A DNA stretch of 57,773 bases from an uncultured bacterium (GTDB lineage: Bacteria; Verrucomicrobiota; Kiritimatiellia; CAIKKV01; CAIYGI01), in assembly GCA_903925685.1 (NCBI GenBank), contig CAIYGI010000186.1, positions 1 through 57,773 of the forward strand, in the 5' to 3' direction. The translations under genes and the position numbers were made by a program. Of this stretch, positions 23,223 through 31,565 are shown piece by piece. The notes under the pieces are model-generated. The model was given only the letters and a program-made list of their open reading frames with translations, had not been told where the DNA came from and ran no database searches. How positions within the stretch are numbered: position 1 is the first letter of the stretch; every line of letters starts with the position of its first letter.

Positions 23223-24209
23223 TTACGGCACCGGTATTTCGCCCAGAATGGTGGCGATGATCGCGTCGCTGGTGAGCTCCTCGGCCTCGGCCTCGTAGGT
23301 CAGCAGTACGCGGTGGCGGAGCACGTCGGGGGCGACTTCCTTGACGTCCTGCGGCGTGGTGTAGGCGCGGCCGTTGAGCAGCGCGTGGGCGCGAGCGGCG
23401 AGGTTGAGGTAGATCACCGCGCGCGGCGAACCGCCGTAATGGATGTGCTGGGCCAGTTTGAGGCCGTAATCCGCCGGCTTGCGCGTGGCGCGCACGATGT
23501 CGAGCAGGTAATCGCCGACCTTTTCGTCGCAATAGACCTGTTCCAGGTCCTCGCGCAGTTTAAGCACATCGGCCATCTGCAGCACGGGATGGATGACGAT
23601 TTCCTCCTGCTTGGTGAAGCGCTGCATGATGCGCCGCTCGTCGTCGCGCGAGGGATAGTCCACGCGGCACTTGAGCATAAAGCGGTCGATCTGCGCTTCC
23701 GGCAGCGGGTAGGTGCCCTCCTGTTCGATCGGGTTCTGCGTGGCCATGACGAAGAACGGCGCCGGCAGCGGATAGGTCCGGTCGCTGATGGTGACCTGGC
23801 GTTCCTGCATGGCCTCGAGCAGCGCCGACTGCACCTTGGCCGGGGCGCGGTTGATTTCGTCCGCCAGCAGCAGGTTGGTGAAGACCGGCCCCTGTTTGGG
23901 AGCGAAGGTGCCTTCCTTGGGATTGTAGATCATGGTGCCGATCACGTCCGCCGGCAGCAGATCGGGGGTGAAACTGATGCGCCGGAATTGCAGGCCCAGC
24001 GCCTGCGCGAGGGTCTTGACGGCGGTGGTTTTGGCCAGGCCGGGCACACCTTCGAGCAGGATGTGACCGTTTGTGATCAGCGCAATCAGCATGCGGTCGA
24101 GCAGACGTTCCTGGCCGACCATGACTTTGTTGACCTCCTGTCGCAGGAGGTCGAGTTGCTGCTTGCGGGCGGCAAGCGCCACGGCGGGATTTAAGGGTTC
24201 CGTATTCAT
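23223..24209 (-). CDS. moxR: MoxR-family AAA+ ATPase
   Basis: A 328-aa AAA+ ATPase with Walker A GVPGLAKTT near residue 50, Walker B LLADEINRAPAK near 105, ATQNPIEQEGTYPLPEAQ near 150 (sensor 1 region) and a C-terminal lid domain. MoxR ATPases act as chaperones that assemble or activate VWA-domain complexes, here presumably BatA/BatB with DUF58. ATG at 24209 is chosen because GAGGAG lies 4-5 nt upstream; the extra codons in the ORF track come from the GTGAACA repeat. The island gene at 22638 now follows it instead of DUF58. Confidence 0.93.
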   Translation of the reverse strand: MNTEPLNPAVALAARKQQLDLLRQEVNKVMVGQERLLDRMLIALITNGHILLEGVPGLAKTTAVKTLAQALGLQFRRISFTPDLLPADVIGTMIYNPKEGTFAPKQGPVFTNLLLADEINRAPAKVQSALLEAMQERQVTISDRTYPLPAPFFVMATQNPIEQEGTYPLPEAQIDRFMLKCRVDYPSRDDERRIMQRFTKQEEIVIHPVLQMADVLKLREDLEQVYCDEKVGDYLLDIVRATRKPADYGLKLAQHIHYGGSPRAVIYLNLAARAHALLNGRAYTTPQDVKEVAPDVLRHRVLLTYEAEAEELTSDAIIATILGEIPVP

Positions 24210-24216
24210 ATACTCC

Positions 24217-24242
24217 TCACTGTTCACTGTTTACTGTTCACT
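24217..24242. repeat. CACTGTT heptamers between moxR and DUF4340 gene
   Basis: Tandem ACTGTTC units (one variant ACTGTTT) fill the spacer and extend into the last codons (KSEE) of the DUF4340 gene. Confidence 0.75.
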
Positions 24243-25440
24243 CTTCGCTCTTAGTGGTGACGGTTGTATTGGTTGATGGCGCTGGTTTGTCTTTTACGAG
24301 TTCCGACGCGGGGGTCAGCATGGCGTCGGCGCTGTAGGCGCTCAGTTTGAAACACCAGGGCGCGAGGCGCGATTGCAGATCGCGCACCTCCGCAGCTGTT
24401 ATATCGCGCGCGGCGCGGTCGGTGGCGGCCCGCGTTTTCGCCGCGGCCAGGGCGGCGGCGTTGGTGCCGGCGGGCGGCGCCGCTTCGGGGGGCGGCGCAT
24501 AGGCGATGGCGACGGTGGCATAGCGTTCGGACGCGCTGGTGACGGTGGCGCCTAGTTGGATCGTGACCGTGCGTCCGTCGGTGCAGTGGGCGGTGAGTAA
24601 AACGGGTTGGTCGAGGCCGGTCACGGAGCCCATAAGTCCGGTCGCGGCCACATCGGCGAATCGTAGTCCGGTCAGCGCGCCGCCGATGCGTCCGATCTTG
24701 TAGTCGTCTGCTTCCTTATTGGTTGCTACATTCGATAGCGTCAAGCCACCTCCCGCTTGGCGGGTTAGTACGACGGGCGCGCGGTTGGGACCGGCAACCT
24801 CCATTTTGGCAATCTGGTCCACGGGAACGTCAATAAAGGTTGGGTCGAGCCAGGTTGCGATCGGACTGGTCAATTCCTCCAGACTGTCCGCCACCAGCAG
24901 CGCCTCGCCATCCTTGCAGGCGACATAGCGGCCGTCGGGATAGCCGCCCAAATCCATGCCGCCTGCCGCGCCGCCGCCGCTGCGCATACGCGGCTTGCCC
25001 AGCCGCAGCGCGGCGATTGTTTTGCCGCCGGCGTCCTGGAACGCGACCTCCGAGGCCACGCGATCGGTTGTTCCTGTGCCGGCGTGTGCGCCGGGAGGCA
25101 GCAGGCCCAGATCGTCCAATTGATCTGGATTTACGCGGACCACTTGCCGGATTTTCATGTCGGTCAATTTTTGCACGGCCTCGCGCAACTTGGCGAAGTC
25201 GGCCGGATAGTTCGCACGTTCCGCAACCACCCACTGTTCGTTAAGCCGCACGAGCGTGGTATTAGTCCCGCCGGGAGCGCTGATCACGATGCGGGCCACC
25301 TGATCGAGCGGCAGCGCTGGCAATACCTTGGTTCCGACGGCGGTCGCGCGTGTACGCGCAGTGGAATGGGAGGTGGCCAGCCAGGCGCCAGCCCCTAGCA
25401 CAAGCGCGGCAATAACAAGTAATAAAAGACGGTTTTTCAT
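24238..25440 (-). CDS. DUF4340 domain protein
   Basis: A 400-aa exported or membrane-anchored protein with an N-terminal helix (RLLLLVIAALVLGAGAWLA) and repeated beta units typical of DUF4340 (LPLDQVARIVISAP...LVRLNEQWVVAERANYPAD, repeated as VDQIAKMEVAGPN). DUF4340 genes commonly follow gldG-like genes and are thought to be periplasmic partners of that exporter. The C-terminal tail is Thr/Lys/Glu-rich and runs into repeat sequence. Spacing to gldG is about 120 nt and holds an inverted repeat. Confidence 0.8.
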   Translation of the reverse strand: MKNRLLLLVIAALVLGAGAWLATSHSTARTRATAVGTKVLPALPLDQVARIVISAPGGTNTTLVRLNEQWVVAERANYPADFAKLREAVQKLTDMKIRQVVRVNPDQLDDLGLLPPGAHAGTGTTDRVASEVAFQDAGGKTIAALRLGKPRMRSGGGAAGGMDLGGYPDGRYVACKDGEALLVADSLEELTSPIATWLDPTFIDVPVDQIAKMEVAGPNRAPVVLTRQAGGGLTLSNVATNKEADDYKIGRIGGALTGLRFADVAATGLMGSVTGLDQPVLLTAHCTDGRTVTIQLGATVTSASERYATVAIAYAPPPEAAPPAGTNAAALAAAKTRAATDRAARDITAAEVRDLQSRLAPWCFKLSAYSADAMLTPASELVKDKPAPSTNTTVTTKSEE

Positions 25441-25484
25441 GTTGTTTTCCTGTTTTATTCAATTACTCAGATGCACAGATTAAT

Positions 25485-25551
25485 AGTGAACAGTGAACAG
25501 TGAAAACGAATTCGCTGAAGCTTCCTGCATTCCTACTGTTCACTGTTCACT
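25485..25551. repeat. Inverted GTGAACA repeats between gldG and DUF4340 genes
   Basis: AGTGAACAGTGAACAGT (25485-25501) and ACTGTTCACTGTTCACT (25535-25551) are perfect 17-bp inverted arms of two or more 7-bp units around a 33-nt loop. It could form a long hairpin in mRNA. Confidence 0.85.
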
Positions 25552-25557
25552 TCTTTT

Positions 25558-27474
25558 TTATCCCTTCGCCCGATTTCGGCGCAGCAGCAGGCCTGCGATG
25601 CCGAAGCCGGCGATCAGCAGCGGGATGGCAAGTATATTGATCAGTTTGATCCGCATGCCGAGAGCTTCGATGTCCTCGCGCAGGTTCCTGCGCACGTCCT
25701 TGAGTTGCTTGCGGGTGTTGACGACCTCCTGGCGGAAACCTTCGATGGCCTGCTGCTGCCGGGGATTGAGCGTCAGGCGCTGCTTGTCGTCCTTGCGAGT
25801 TTGCAGTTCCTTGATGTGCTGTTGCGTGGCCTGGAGTTTCTCCTCGAGGGCTTTTTCCTGCTCGATCCAGCGTTCGGTGGCGGTGTTCTGCATGGCGAGC
25901 ACGCGGCTGAAGGGACGTTGCGTGCGGCCGCGGCTGCGGATGGCGATCAGCGCCGGACCGCCGTTCAACTGGTCAACCAGGTTGCCGAAGAAGGCGATGT
26001 TGTTGTTGACCGGCTGGGAGATGCCCATGAAGTCCATTTCCTGAACGGTGTAGGGATTGGCCAGGCAATCCACGTCGCCTACCAGAACGACGGTTCCGTT
26101 GGTGACGCTTTCGGCGAGGCCTTTGACGGTGGCGGCGGCGTTGGTCTGCGCGCTGCCGTCCGCGTTTCTGGCGGCGGGCTGGCCGTCCGGGAAGGCCGTT
26201 GTAAAGTGCCCCTCGATCCGAACCGCCAGCCATTGTTGCTTGTCGGTGCGTTTGTAATCGCGAAGTCCGGCCTTTGGGTCGAATTGCGCGGCCATGGTGT
26301 CGGTGAGCGAAGAGCGCGCGCTGGAGTGAATCAACGGCGTGGCCGTGAGCCCCTTCTTTTCGTCAACCGTAAAGGAGCCGGCGTAGACCATCATCATGCT
26401 TTCCAGCGAAGCGGTGGCGATTTCCTTGGGATTGAGATTGTCAGCCCGCAGGGAGAGATAAAGCGGCGACTCGACTACCTGCTGGTCGCGGCCGCGCACC
26501 GGCGTAGCGGCTTCGATGTCGGCGACTATCTTGTCGGTGTCGAAATGCACGCCCCAGGCGGGTAGCAGTTTGCCGAGCGTGGAACTCCGTCCGCCGCCGC
26601 CGCCCATCATGGCCATCTGGTCGCCGGCGCCCGGATCGACGGTGCAGAAAGGGTCCAGGCATGCGATCAGGCGTCCGCCGCGCAGGACGAACTGGTCGAT
26701 CGCGTAGAGCGTGCGCTCGGAAAGTTCCTTGGGGTGGACGACGATCAGGGTCTTGATTTCGGGGGCGATCGTTTCGGCCGAGACCGGGACCTGGCGCAGG
26801 TTGTAAAGCTCACGCAGATCGCCAAAAGCCGCCCAGGTTTTTTCCTGGCCCTTCGGAGGTCCGCCCATCATCGGCGGCAGGCCGGACGGCGCGCCCAGCA
26901 CGGGCAGAGTACTCAGCACGCCAACCACGGGCTTTTCCGGCTGCGCCACGTTTTGGATCAGGCGCGTGATGTTGTATTCCAGCATGGCCTCCGCGCGCGG
27001 GTCCACCACGGGGATCGCGGCGTGCTGGTCGCCGCAGACGGCGGCGATGCCCAGGTAGAGCATGGCGCCTTCCGCGTTGATCGGCTGGCCGGCGACGCCC
27101 TGGCTTTCGGCCAGGTCCGCGGCGTCGGAATCAGGCGCCGGATCGTAGGGCTCCATGACGATCTTGCCTGCCCCGGCCTTTTCGTATTCGCCGAGCAGGT
27201 CGCGCACCTGAGCCGCGAAATTCTTGAGCGGCCCCGGCAGGCTGGGTTCGCTGCCGTTGAAGAAGAACTGCAGCGTTACCGGATGGCGCAGATCCGCCAG
27301 CACCGCGCGCGTGCCGGGGGAGAGCGTGTAGAGCCGTTCCTGGGTCAGATCGGCGCGCAGTCTGAAGACGCCAAAAATCAGGTTGGCGGCAACCAGCATC
27401 GCCAGCAGAATCAGCACGCCGGCGATGCCGCCGCCGATGCGCCAGGCCCGAAGAGTCGAATTTGGTGAGTGCAT
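25558..27474 (-). CDS. GldG-family ABC exporter auxiliary protein
   Basis: A 638-aa protein with an N-terminal membrane helix (IAGVLILLAMLVAANLIFGVF), the conserved LTQERLYTLSPGTRAVLADL segment, a large periplasmic GldG/DUF4350-like domain, a coiled-coil region near residues 535-600 (EKALEEKLQATQQHIKELQ) and a C-terminal helix (LINILAIPLLIAGFGIAGLLL) with a basic tail. GldG-like proteins work with GldA and GldF, an ABC system of uncertain substrate that in Bacteroidota is linked to gliding. No gliding genes are seen here, so the role is probably general. gldF lies about 30 nt upstream. Confidence 0.88.
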   Translation of the reverse strand: MHSPNSTLRAWRIGGGIAGVLILLAMLVAANLIFGVFRLRADLTQERLYTLSPGTRAVLADLRHPVTLQFFFNGSEPSLPGPLKNFAAQVRDLLGEYEKAGAGKIVMEPYDPAPDSDAADLAESQGVAGQPINAEGAMLYLGIAAVCGDQHAAIPVVDPRAEAMLEYNITRLIQNVAQPEKPVVGVLSTLPVLGAPSGLPPMMGGPPKGQEKTWAAFGDLRELYNLRQVPVSAETIAPEIKTLIVVHPKELSERTLYAIDQFVLRGGRLIACLDPFCTVDPGAGDQMAMMGGGGGRSSTLGKLLPAWGVHFDTDKIVADIEAATPVRGRDQQVVESPLYLSLRADNLNPKEIATASLESMMMVYAGSFTVDEKKGLTATPLIHSSARSSLTDTMAAQFDPKAGLRDYKRTDKQQWLAVRIEGHFTTAFPDGQPAARNADGSAQTNAAATVKGLAESVTNGTVVLVGDVDCLANPYTVQEMDFMGISQPVNNNIAFFGNLVDQLNGGPALIAIRSRGRTQRPFSRVLAMQNTATERWIEQEKALEEKLQATQQHIKELQTRKDDKQRLTLNPRQQQAIEGFRQEVVNTRKQLKDVRRNLREDIEALGMRIKLINILAIPLLIAGFGIAGLLLRRNRAKG

Positions 27475-27501
27475 ATTTGTGATGTTCCTTTACTATGCGA
27501 A

Positions 27502-28248
27502 TCAGGCGGCCCTGCGGTTTTCGAGCACGACATGCGCGGTGAAGAGCATGAAGACGATCACGCTGACGAAGTAGGCCAGATCGCGCAAATCCAGCACGCC
27601 GCGCTGCAGCGAATCGAAGTGCGCCATGAAACTGAAGGCGGCCACGCCGTCCACCAGCCAGAGCGGCGCCCAGTGGGCGAGCATGCCGGTGACCGGCGGC
27701 CAGCCCGCGATCAGCAGGAAGAAGCCGATCGCCACCGAGAGCACGAAGCTGATCACCTGGTTGCGCGTCATGGCCGACGTCAGCATGCCGACCGCGAGGT
27801 AGGCGCCGGAGAGCAGCAGGCTGCCGAGGTAACCGCCCGCAATCGCGCCGCCGTCGGGCGCGCCAAGGTAGCAGGTGGTTATTACGATCGGAAAGGTTAG
27901 CGCCAGCGCCGCCGCGAGAAAGGTCCAGGCCGCGAAGAACTTGCCCAGAATCGCCTGGTTCAGCGTGATCGGCAGCGTCAGCAGCAGCTCGATCGTGCCC
28001 GTGCGCCGCTCCTCGGCCCACAGCCGCATGGCGGCGGCGGGGACCAGGATCAGATAGACCCACGGATGCCACATGAAGAAGCTCCGTAAATCGGCCTGAT
28101 TGTTTTCGTAGAAATTGCTGACCGAAAAGGTCAGAAACGCCGTCAGCACCAGAAACACCACCATAAACACATACGCCACGGGCGAGGTGATATAGGCGCG
28201 GACTTCCCGTTTATACACCGCCCAGGCGGGTCCAGAAAAACACGTCAT
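27502..28248 (-). CDS. ABC-2 type permease, GldF-like
   Basis: A 248-aa integral membrane protein with six hydrophobic segments and the family opening VYKREVRAYITSPVAYVFMVVF. The segment WAEERRTGTIELLLTLPI is the classical cytoplasmic coupling loop of ABC-2 permeases. It forms the membrane channel for the ATP-binding protein encoded just upstream. Spacing to both neighbours is under 50 nt, indicating one operon. Confidence 0.9.
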   Translation of the reverse strand: MTCFSGPAWAVYKREVRAYITSPVAYVFMVVFLVLTAFLTFSVSNFYENNQADLRSFFMWHPWVYLILVPAAAMRLWAEERRTGTIELLLTLPITLNQAILGKFFAAWTFLAAALALTFPIVITTCYLGAPDGGAIAGGYLGSLLLSGAYLAVGMLTSAMTRNQVISFVLSVAIGFFLLIAGWPPVTGMLAHWAPLWLVDGVAAFSFMAHFDSLQRGVLDLRDLAYFVSVIVFMLFTAHVVLENRRAA

Positions 28249-28292
28249 GATTCAGTCTCCTAATTGTATCCGGAATCGTTTGTGAAAAGGCG

Positions 28293-29030
28293 TCAGCCGA
28301 CCTTGCGGACCGGTTCGTCGCCGATGGTGAGCGTATGGAAGACATCCTCCAGCCGGCCCGACGGGCTGCGGGCCTTGAGTTCGGCCGGGGTGCCGTTGGC
28401 GACGATCTGGCCGTGGGCGATGACAATCACGCGCGTACAGATGGCATCCACCTCTTCCAGGATGTGCGTCGAGAGCACGATCACCTTCTGGAGGGCCATC
28501 TCGCGGATCATCGCCCGCACAACCTGCTTCTGGTTCGGATCCAGACCGTCGGTTGGTTCGTCCATGATCAGCACCGGGGGATCGTGCAGAATTGCCTGGG
28601 CGAGGCCCGTGCGCTGCTTGTAGCCTTTCGAAAGCGTCTCGATGGCCTGCAGGCGGACCTGTTCCAGATGACATTGGGCGATCGCATGCTCGACCCGCGC
28701 ATCGCGCGTCACACCGTGGAATCCGCGCACCTCGGCCACGAAGCGCAGGAATTGGACCACCGTCATTTCGCCGTAAACCGGCGAATTTTCGGGGAGGTAG
28801 CCGATTTCGTGCTTGGCGGCGAGCGTGTCGCTGACGATGTCATGCCCGTTCACAATCGCCGTGCCCGCCGAAGGCGGCAGGAAGCCGGTGATCATGCGCA
28901 TGGTGGTGGACTTTCCGGCTCCGTTGGGCCCCAGAAAACCCAGCACTTCGCCGCGCTCGACCTTGAACGAGACGCCCCGGACCGCGTGAATCGGCCCAAA
29001 GCGTTTATGCAAATCGCGTACTTCCAGCAT
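28293..29030 (-). CDS. ABC transporter ATP-binding protein, GldA-like
   Basis: A 245-aa nucleotide-binding subunit with Walker A GPNGAGKSTT near residue 36, signature LSKGYKQRTGLAQA near 133, Walker B VLIMDEPTDGLDP near 153 and the switch histidine in LSTHILEEVD near 190. It powers the GldF-like permease and is the second gene of the exporter/bat supercluster after the anchored Hsp20-like gene. Confidence 0.93.
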   Translation of the reverse strand: MLEVRDLHKRFGPIHAVRGVSFKVERGEVLGFLGPNGAGKSTTMRMITGFLPPSAGTAIVNGHDIVSDTLAAKHEIGYLPENSPVYGEMTVVQFLRFVAEVRGFHGVTRDARVEHAIAQCHLEQVRLQAIETLSKGYKQRTGLAQAILHDPPVLIMDEPTDGLDPNQKQVVRAMIREMALQKVIVLSTHILEEVDAICTRVIVIAHGQIVANGTPAELKARSPSGRLEDVFHTLTIGDEPVRKVG

Positions 29031-29090
29031 GCCTCCATCCTTTCTTCTTGCAGATCGCCCGTCAGCCGCGATGCGGCCCGCGCGTGGTCC

Positions 29091-29795
29091 TCAGTGTACA
29101 GGAATCTCCGTGATTGTGGGAGTTGTGCCTGGGCGCCGCGGCACCACGATCGTCAGGACATGATTAGTGTAGTTCGCCGCGATCTGCGCCGGGTCTGGCG
29201 TTTCGGTCAGGCGGATGCAGCGTTCGATGCGGCTCCAACCGCTGGTTTGTCCGCGCGTCTGACTCAAACTTGCCGCGATGGTCAGGTAAGGTCCCGCCAC
29301 GGAAATACGAATGCCCTGCGCGTCGGCGTTGGGAAGGTGCAGCGCAATCCGGCAGCGCTCCGCGGTCTGCTCGACATTGAGCCCCGGCGCGGCCGGCAGG
29401 TCGCGCCAGCCCTCGTCGAACGCCAGCGGCGGGCCGAAGTGTTCCAGGTCGTCCGCCGCATGGGCGAACAAGGCATCCACCTGGGCGCGCATCCGGCGCA
29501 TTCTGTCGAAGGGGTTTTCGACCGACAGGTTCTCCTGAAGATTGGTTGCGAGCGGCCTGGACTCGATGGGGAAGGCCCGCTCGAACATCCGGTCAATCTC
29601 TCCCTGCATGCGGTCGAAGGACTCGCCAGGATTCCATCCAACGCGCGCGAGCGGTGCGGAACGCGCCGTAAACCACTTTGCCCGCAACGGAAATCCGCGC
29701 AGCAGGATAGCCGCCTGCAACAAGGCCACCACGGCCAGCAATACAATGCCGGCGATCATCCAGCGTGAAACTTTTGGTTTTGTTTCCATAACCAA
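29091..29795 (-). CDS. Membrane-anchored Hsp20/alpha-crystallin-like protein
   Basis: A 234-aa protein with an N-terminal membrane helix (WMIAGIVLLAVVALLQAAILL), a helical middle region with repeated PFDRM/SFDRM motifs, and a C-terminal beta-sandwich from about residue 140 (LNVEQTAERCRIALHLPNAD, then YTNHVLTIVVPRR) resembling the alpha-crystallin domain of small heat-shock proteins. Small heat-shock proteins are usually soluble; the anchor would place this holdase at the membrane or in the periplasm. It lies about 60 nt upstream of gldA on the same strand and may belong to the operon. Confidence 0.65.
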   Translation of the reverse strand: MVMETKPKVSRWMIAGIVLLAVVALLQAAILLRGFPLRAKWFTARSAPLARVGWNPGESFDRMQGEIDRMFERAFPIESRPLATNLQENLSVENPFDRMRRMRAQVDALFAHAADDLEHFGPPLAFDEGWRDLPAAPGLNVEQTAERCRIALHLPNADAQGIRISVAGPYLTIAASLSQTRGQTSGWSRIERCIRLTETPDPAQIAANYTNHVLTIVVPRRPGTTPTITEIPVH

Positions 29796-29936
29796 GGCTA
29801 CGCAAGCAACTCAGGGTTCTGTCGCGCCGCCGACCGTTGGCCGGATAGCGCATAGCACGAGCCTGGTGTAGCCGCCTGCCTGCGCTCGTTCTACACAGAC
29901 CAACACCACCATCAACACAATGGCGGTTTCGCAGAA

Positions 29937-29990
29937 CAGGGTTCAGGAAGGAGGTGAAGCAATGCACAACAAGTTCCTTCCTGAACCCTG
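29937..29990. repeat. 15-bp perfect inverted repeat
   Basis: CAGGGTTCAGGAAGG (29937-29951) and CCTTCCTGAACCCTG (29976-29990) flank a 24-nt loop. The arms contain the CCTGAAC heptamer seen in batE. Confidence 0.85.
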
Positions 29991-30179
29991 AGACCCTGAA
30001 CCCTCCTTTCTGTGGCCCATGCCACAAAGATCATTGCGTTTAATAGCAAGTGTTGTGCCAATCTGATTTCAGCGCTGTTGTGCAAACTGTTTTCACGCTG
30101 AGGGGCCATTAAAGTGGGAAGCGCTCCGCGCGGGCTCGTGCTTGACTGGACAACTTGTCGTGCATGGTGACAAACTGTC

Positions 30180-30362
30180 GTGCGGTTGTGTTTAGAACGA
30201 AGACGGCGCTCTCGGCGAGAGCGCCCCACCTTGCCCTTCCACCACATCACGGACGGGCGCATCTGCGAATCACCTGAAGATGGGACGCTACGTGAATTTG
30301 GAGGGACGACCTTGCTACGCTGCGAAGTAGCACTCCGCTACGTAGCACGAGCCGTGTCGTCC
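30180..30362. repeat. Repeat modules A and B, first copy
   Basis: Module A (30180-30244) contains the hairpin GGCGCTCTCGGCGAGAGCGCC. Module B (30303-30362) reads GGACGACCTTGCTAC...GAGCCGTGTCGTCC with internal GTAGC/GCTAC symmetry. Both occur again at 40759-41037 in reverse complement; module B differs at about three of 59 positions. Neither encodes protein. They behave like dispersed palindromic intergenic elements. Confidence 0.8.
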
Positions 30363-30500
30363 GCGGGGGAGTTTAAGAGTCTCGAAGGCAAAATATTCCT
30401 CGGGGTCCTTCCGACATGCTAAGATCGCCATGTATTTCATTTTGACTCGCATCGGCCGCGGTGGCTTGAGATTCACGAGTAGACTTGAAAGAAGTGCGAC

Positions 30501-31559
30501 ATGAGCGGAAAAATTCGTTGGGGTTTGCTGGCGGCCGGAACGATTGCCCGGGCCTTTGCGCGTGGTCTGGCGCAATCGCAGACCGGCATGTTGCTGGCGG
30601 TCGGTTCGCGGACGCACGAAAAGGCCGCCGCCTTCGCCGCCGGGTTCGGCGCGCCGCGGGTCTACGGCACATATGATGAACTGCTGGCCGACAAGGATGT
30701 CCAGGCCGTCTACATCTCGACACCGCACCCGCAACACATGGAATGGGCCATCCGGGCCGCCCTGGCGGGCAAGCATCTGCTGGTCGAAAAGCCGATCGGC
30801 ATCAATCGGCACCAGGCCCGGGCCATGATCGATGCCGCGGCCGCCAACCGTGTATTCCTGATGGAAGCCTACATGTACCGCTGTCATCCCCAGACCGCCC
30901 GGCTGGTCGAACTGCTCAGCGAGAAGGCGATCGGCGAGGTGCGTGTGATCCAGGCCACCTTCTCGTTCCAAGCCGCGTTCAACCCGGCAAGCCGTCTGTG
31001 GAGCAACACCCTGGCAGGCGGCGGGATTCTCGATGTCGGCGGCTACACAACCTCGATCGCCCGCCTGATCGCCGGCGCCGCCGTGGGCCAACCGTTCGCC
31101 GATCCGCTGGCCGTCACCGGCGCCGGGCGGCTGCATCCCCTGACCGGCGTGGACGAATGGGCCGTCGGCACCCTGCGGTTTGCCTCCGGCAGCGTGGCTC
31201 AGCTCGCCACCGGCGTATCGGTCAGTCAGGAAAACGTCGTGCGCATCTTTGGCAGCGAAGGCCATATCCTTCTGCCCACCCCATACGTCTCCGCCCGCGA
31301 GGGGCCCGTGCCAGGACGGATCGTCGTACAGCGTAACGGCGAACAGACGCCGCGCGTGATCGACATCCCCACCGCGCTCACCAGTTTCGCGCACGAGGCC
31401 GACGCGGTCGGTCAGGCGATCGCCGCCGGACGCCAGCAGGCCGCGGCGCCGGCGATGTCGTGGGCCGACACGCTCGGCAACCTGCGGACGCAGGACCAGT
31501 GGCGCGCCGCGATCGGATTGCTCTACGAGTCGGAGAAGAAGGAAGGCGCATCCGTGTGA
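30501..31559 (+). CDS. Gfo/Idh/MocA family oxidoreductase
   Basis: A 352-aa NAD(P)-dependent dehydrogenase. N-terminal Rossmann fold with WGLLAAGTIARAFARGL near residue 7; the conserved EKP catalytic/cofactor motif occurs in LLVEKPIGINRHQA near 95, followed by VFLMEAYMYRCHPQT near 118. The C-terminal beta domain is complete. This family acts on sugars, inositols and related polyols; relatives with this LMEA(Y/F)MYR signature include dihydrodiol/xylose-type dehydrogenases. It is convergent with cinA, 6 nt apart, with no visible terminator between them. Confidence 0.9.
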   Translation: MSGKIRWGLLAAGTIARAFARGLAQSQTGMLLAVGSRTHEKAAAFAAGFGAPRVYGTYDELLADKDVQAVYISTPHPQHMEWAIRAALAGKHLLVEKPIGINRHQARAMIDAAAANRVFLMEAYMYRCHPQTARLVELLSEKAIGEVRVIQATFSFQAAFNPASRLWSNTLAGGGILDVGGYTTSIARLIAGAAVGQPFADPLAVTGAGRLHPLTGVDEWAVGTLRFASGSVAQLATGVSVSQENVVRIFGSEGHILLPTPYVSAREGPVPGRIVVQRNGEQTPRVIDIPTALTSFAHEADAVGQAIAAGRQQAAAPAMSWADTLGNLRTQDQWRAAIGLLYESEKKEGASV

Positions 31560-31565
31560 CAGGTC

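Larger units (their letters stand above)
29796..30500. other. 700-bp non-coding region rich in repeats
   Basis: No convincing gene. It contains the CAGGGTTCAGGAAGG inverted repeat (29937-29990), repeat modules A (30180-30244) and B (30303-30362), and the divergent promoters expected for the Hsp20-like gene and the oxidoreductase gene, which I could not pinpoint. Confidence 0.6.
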
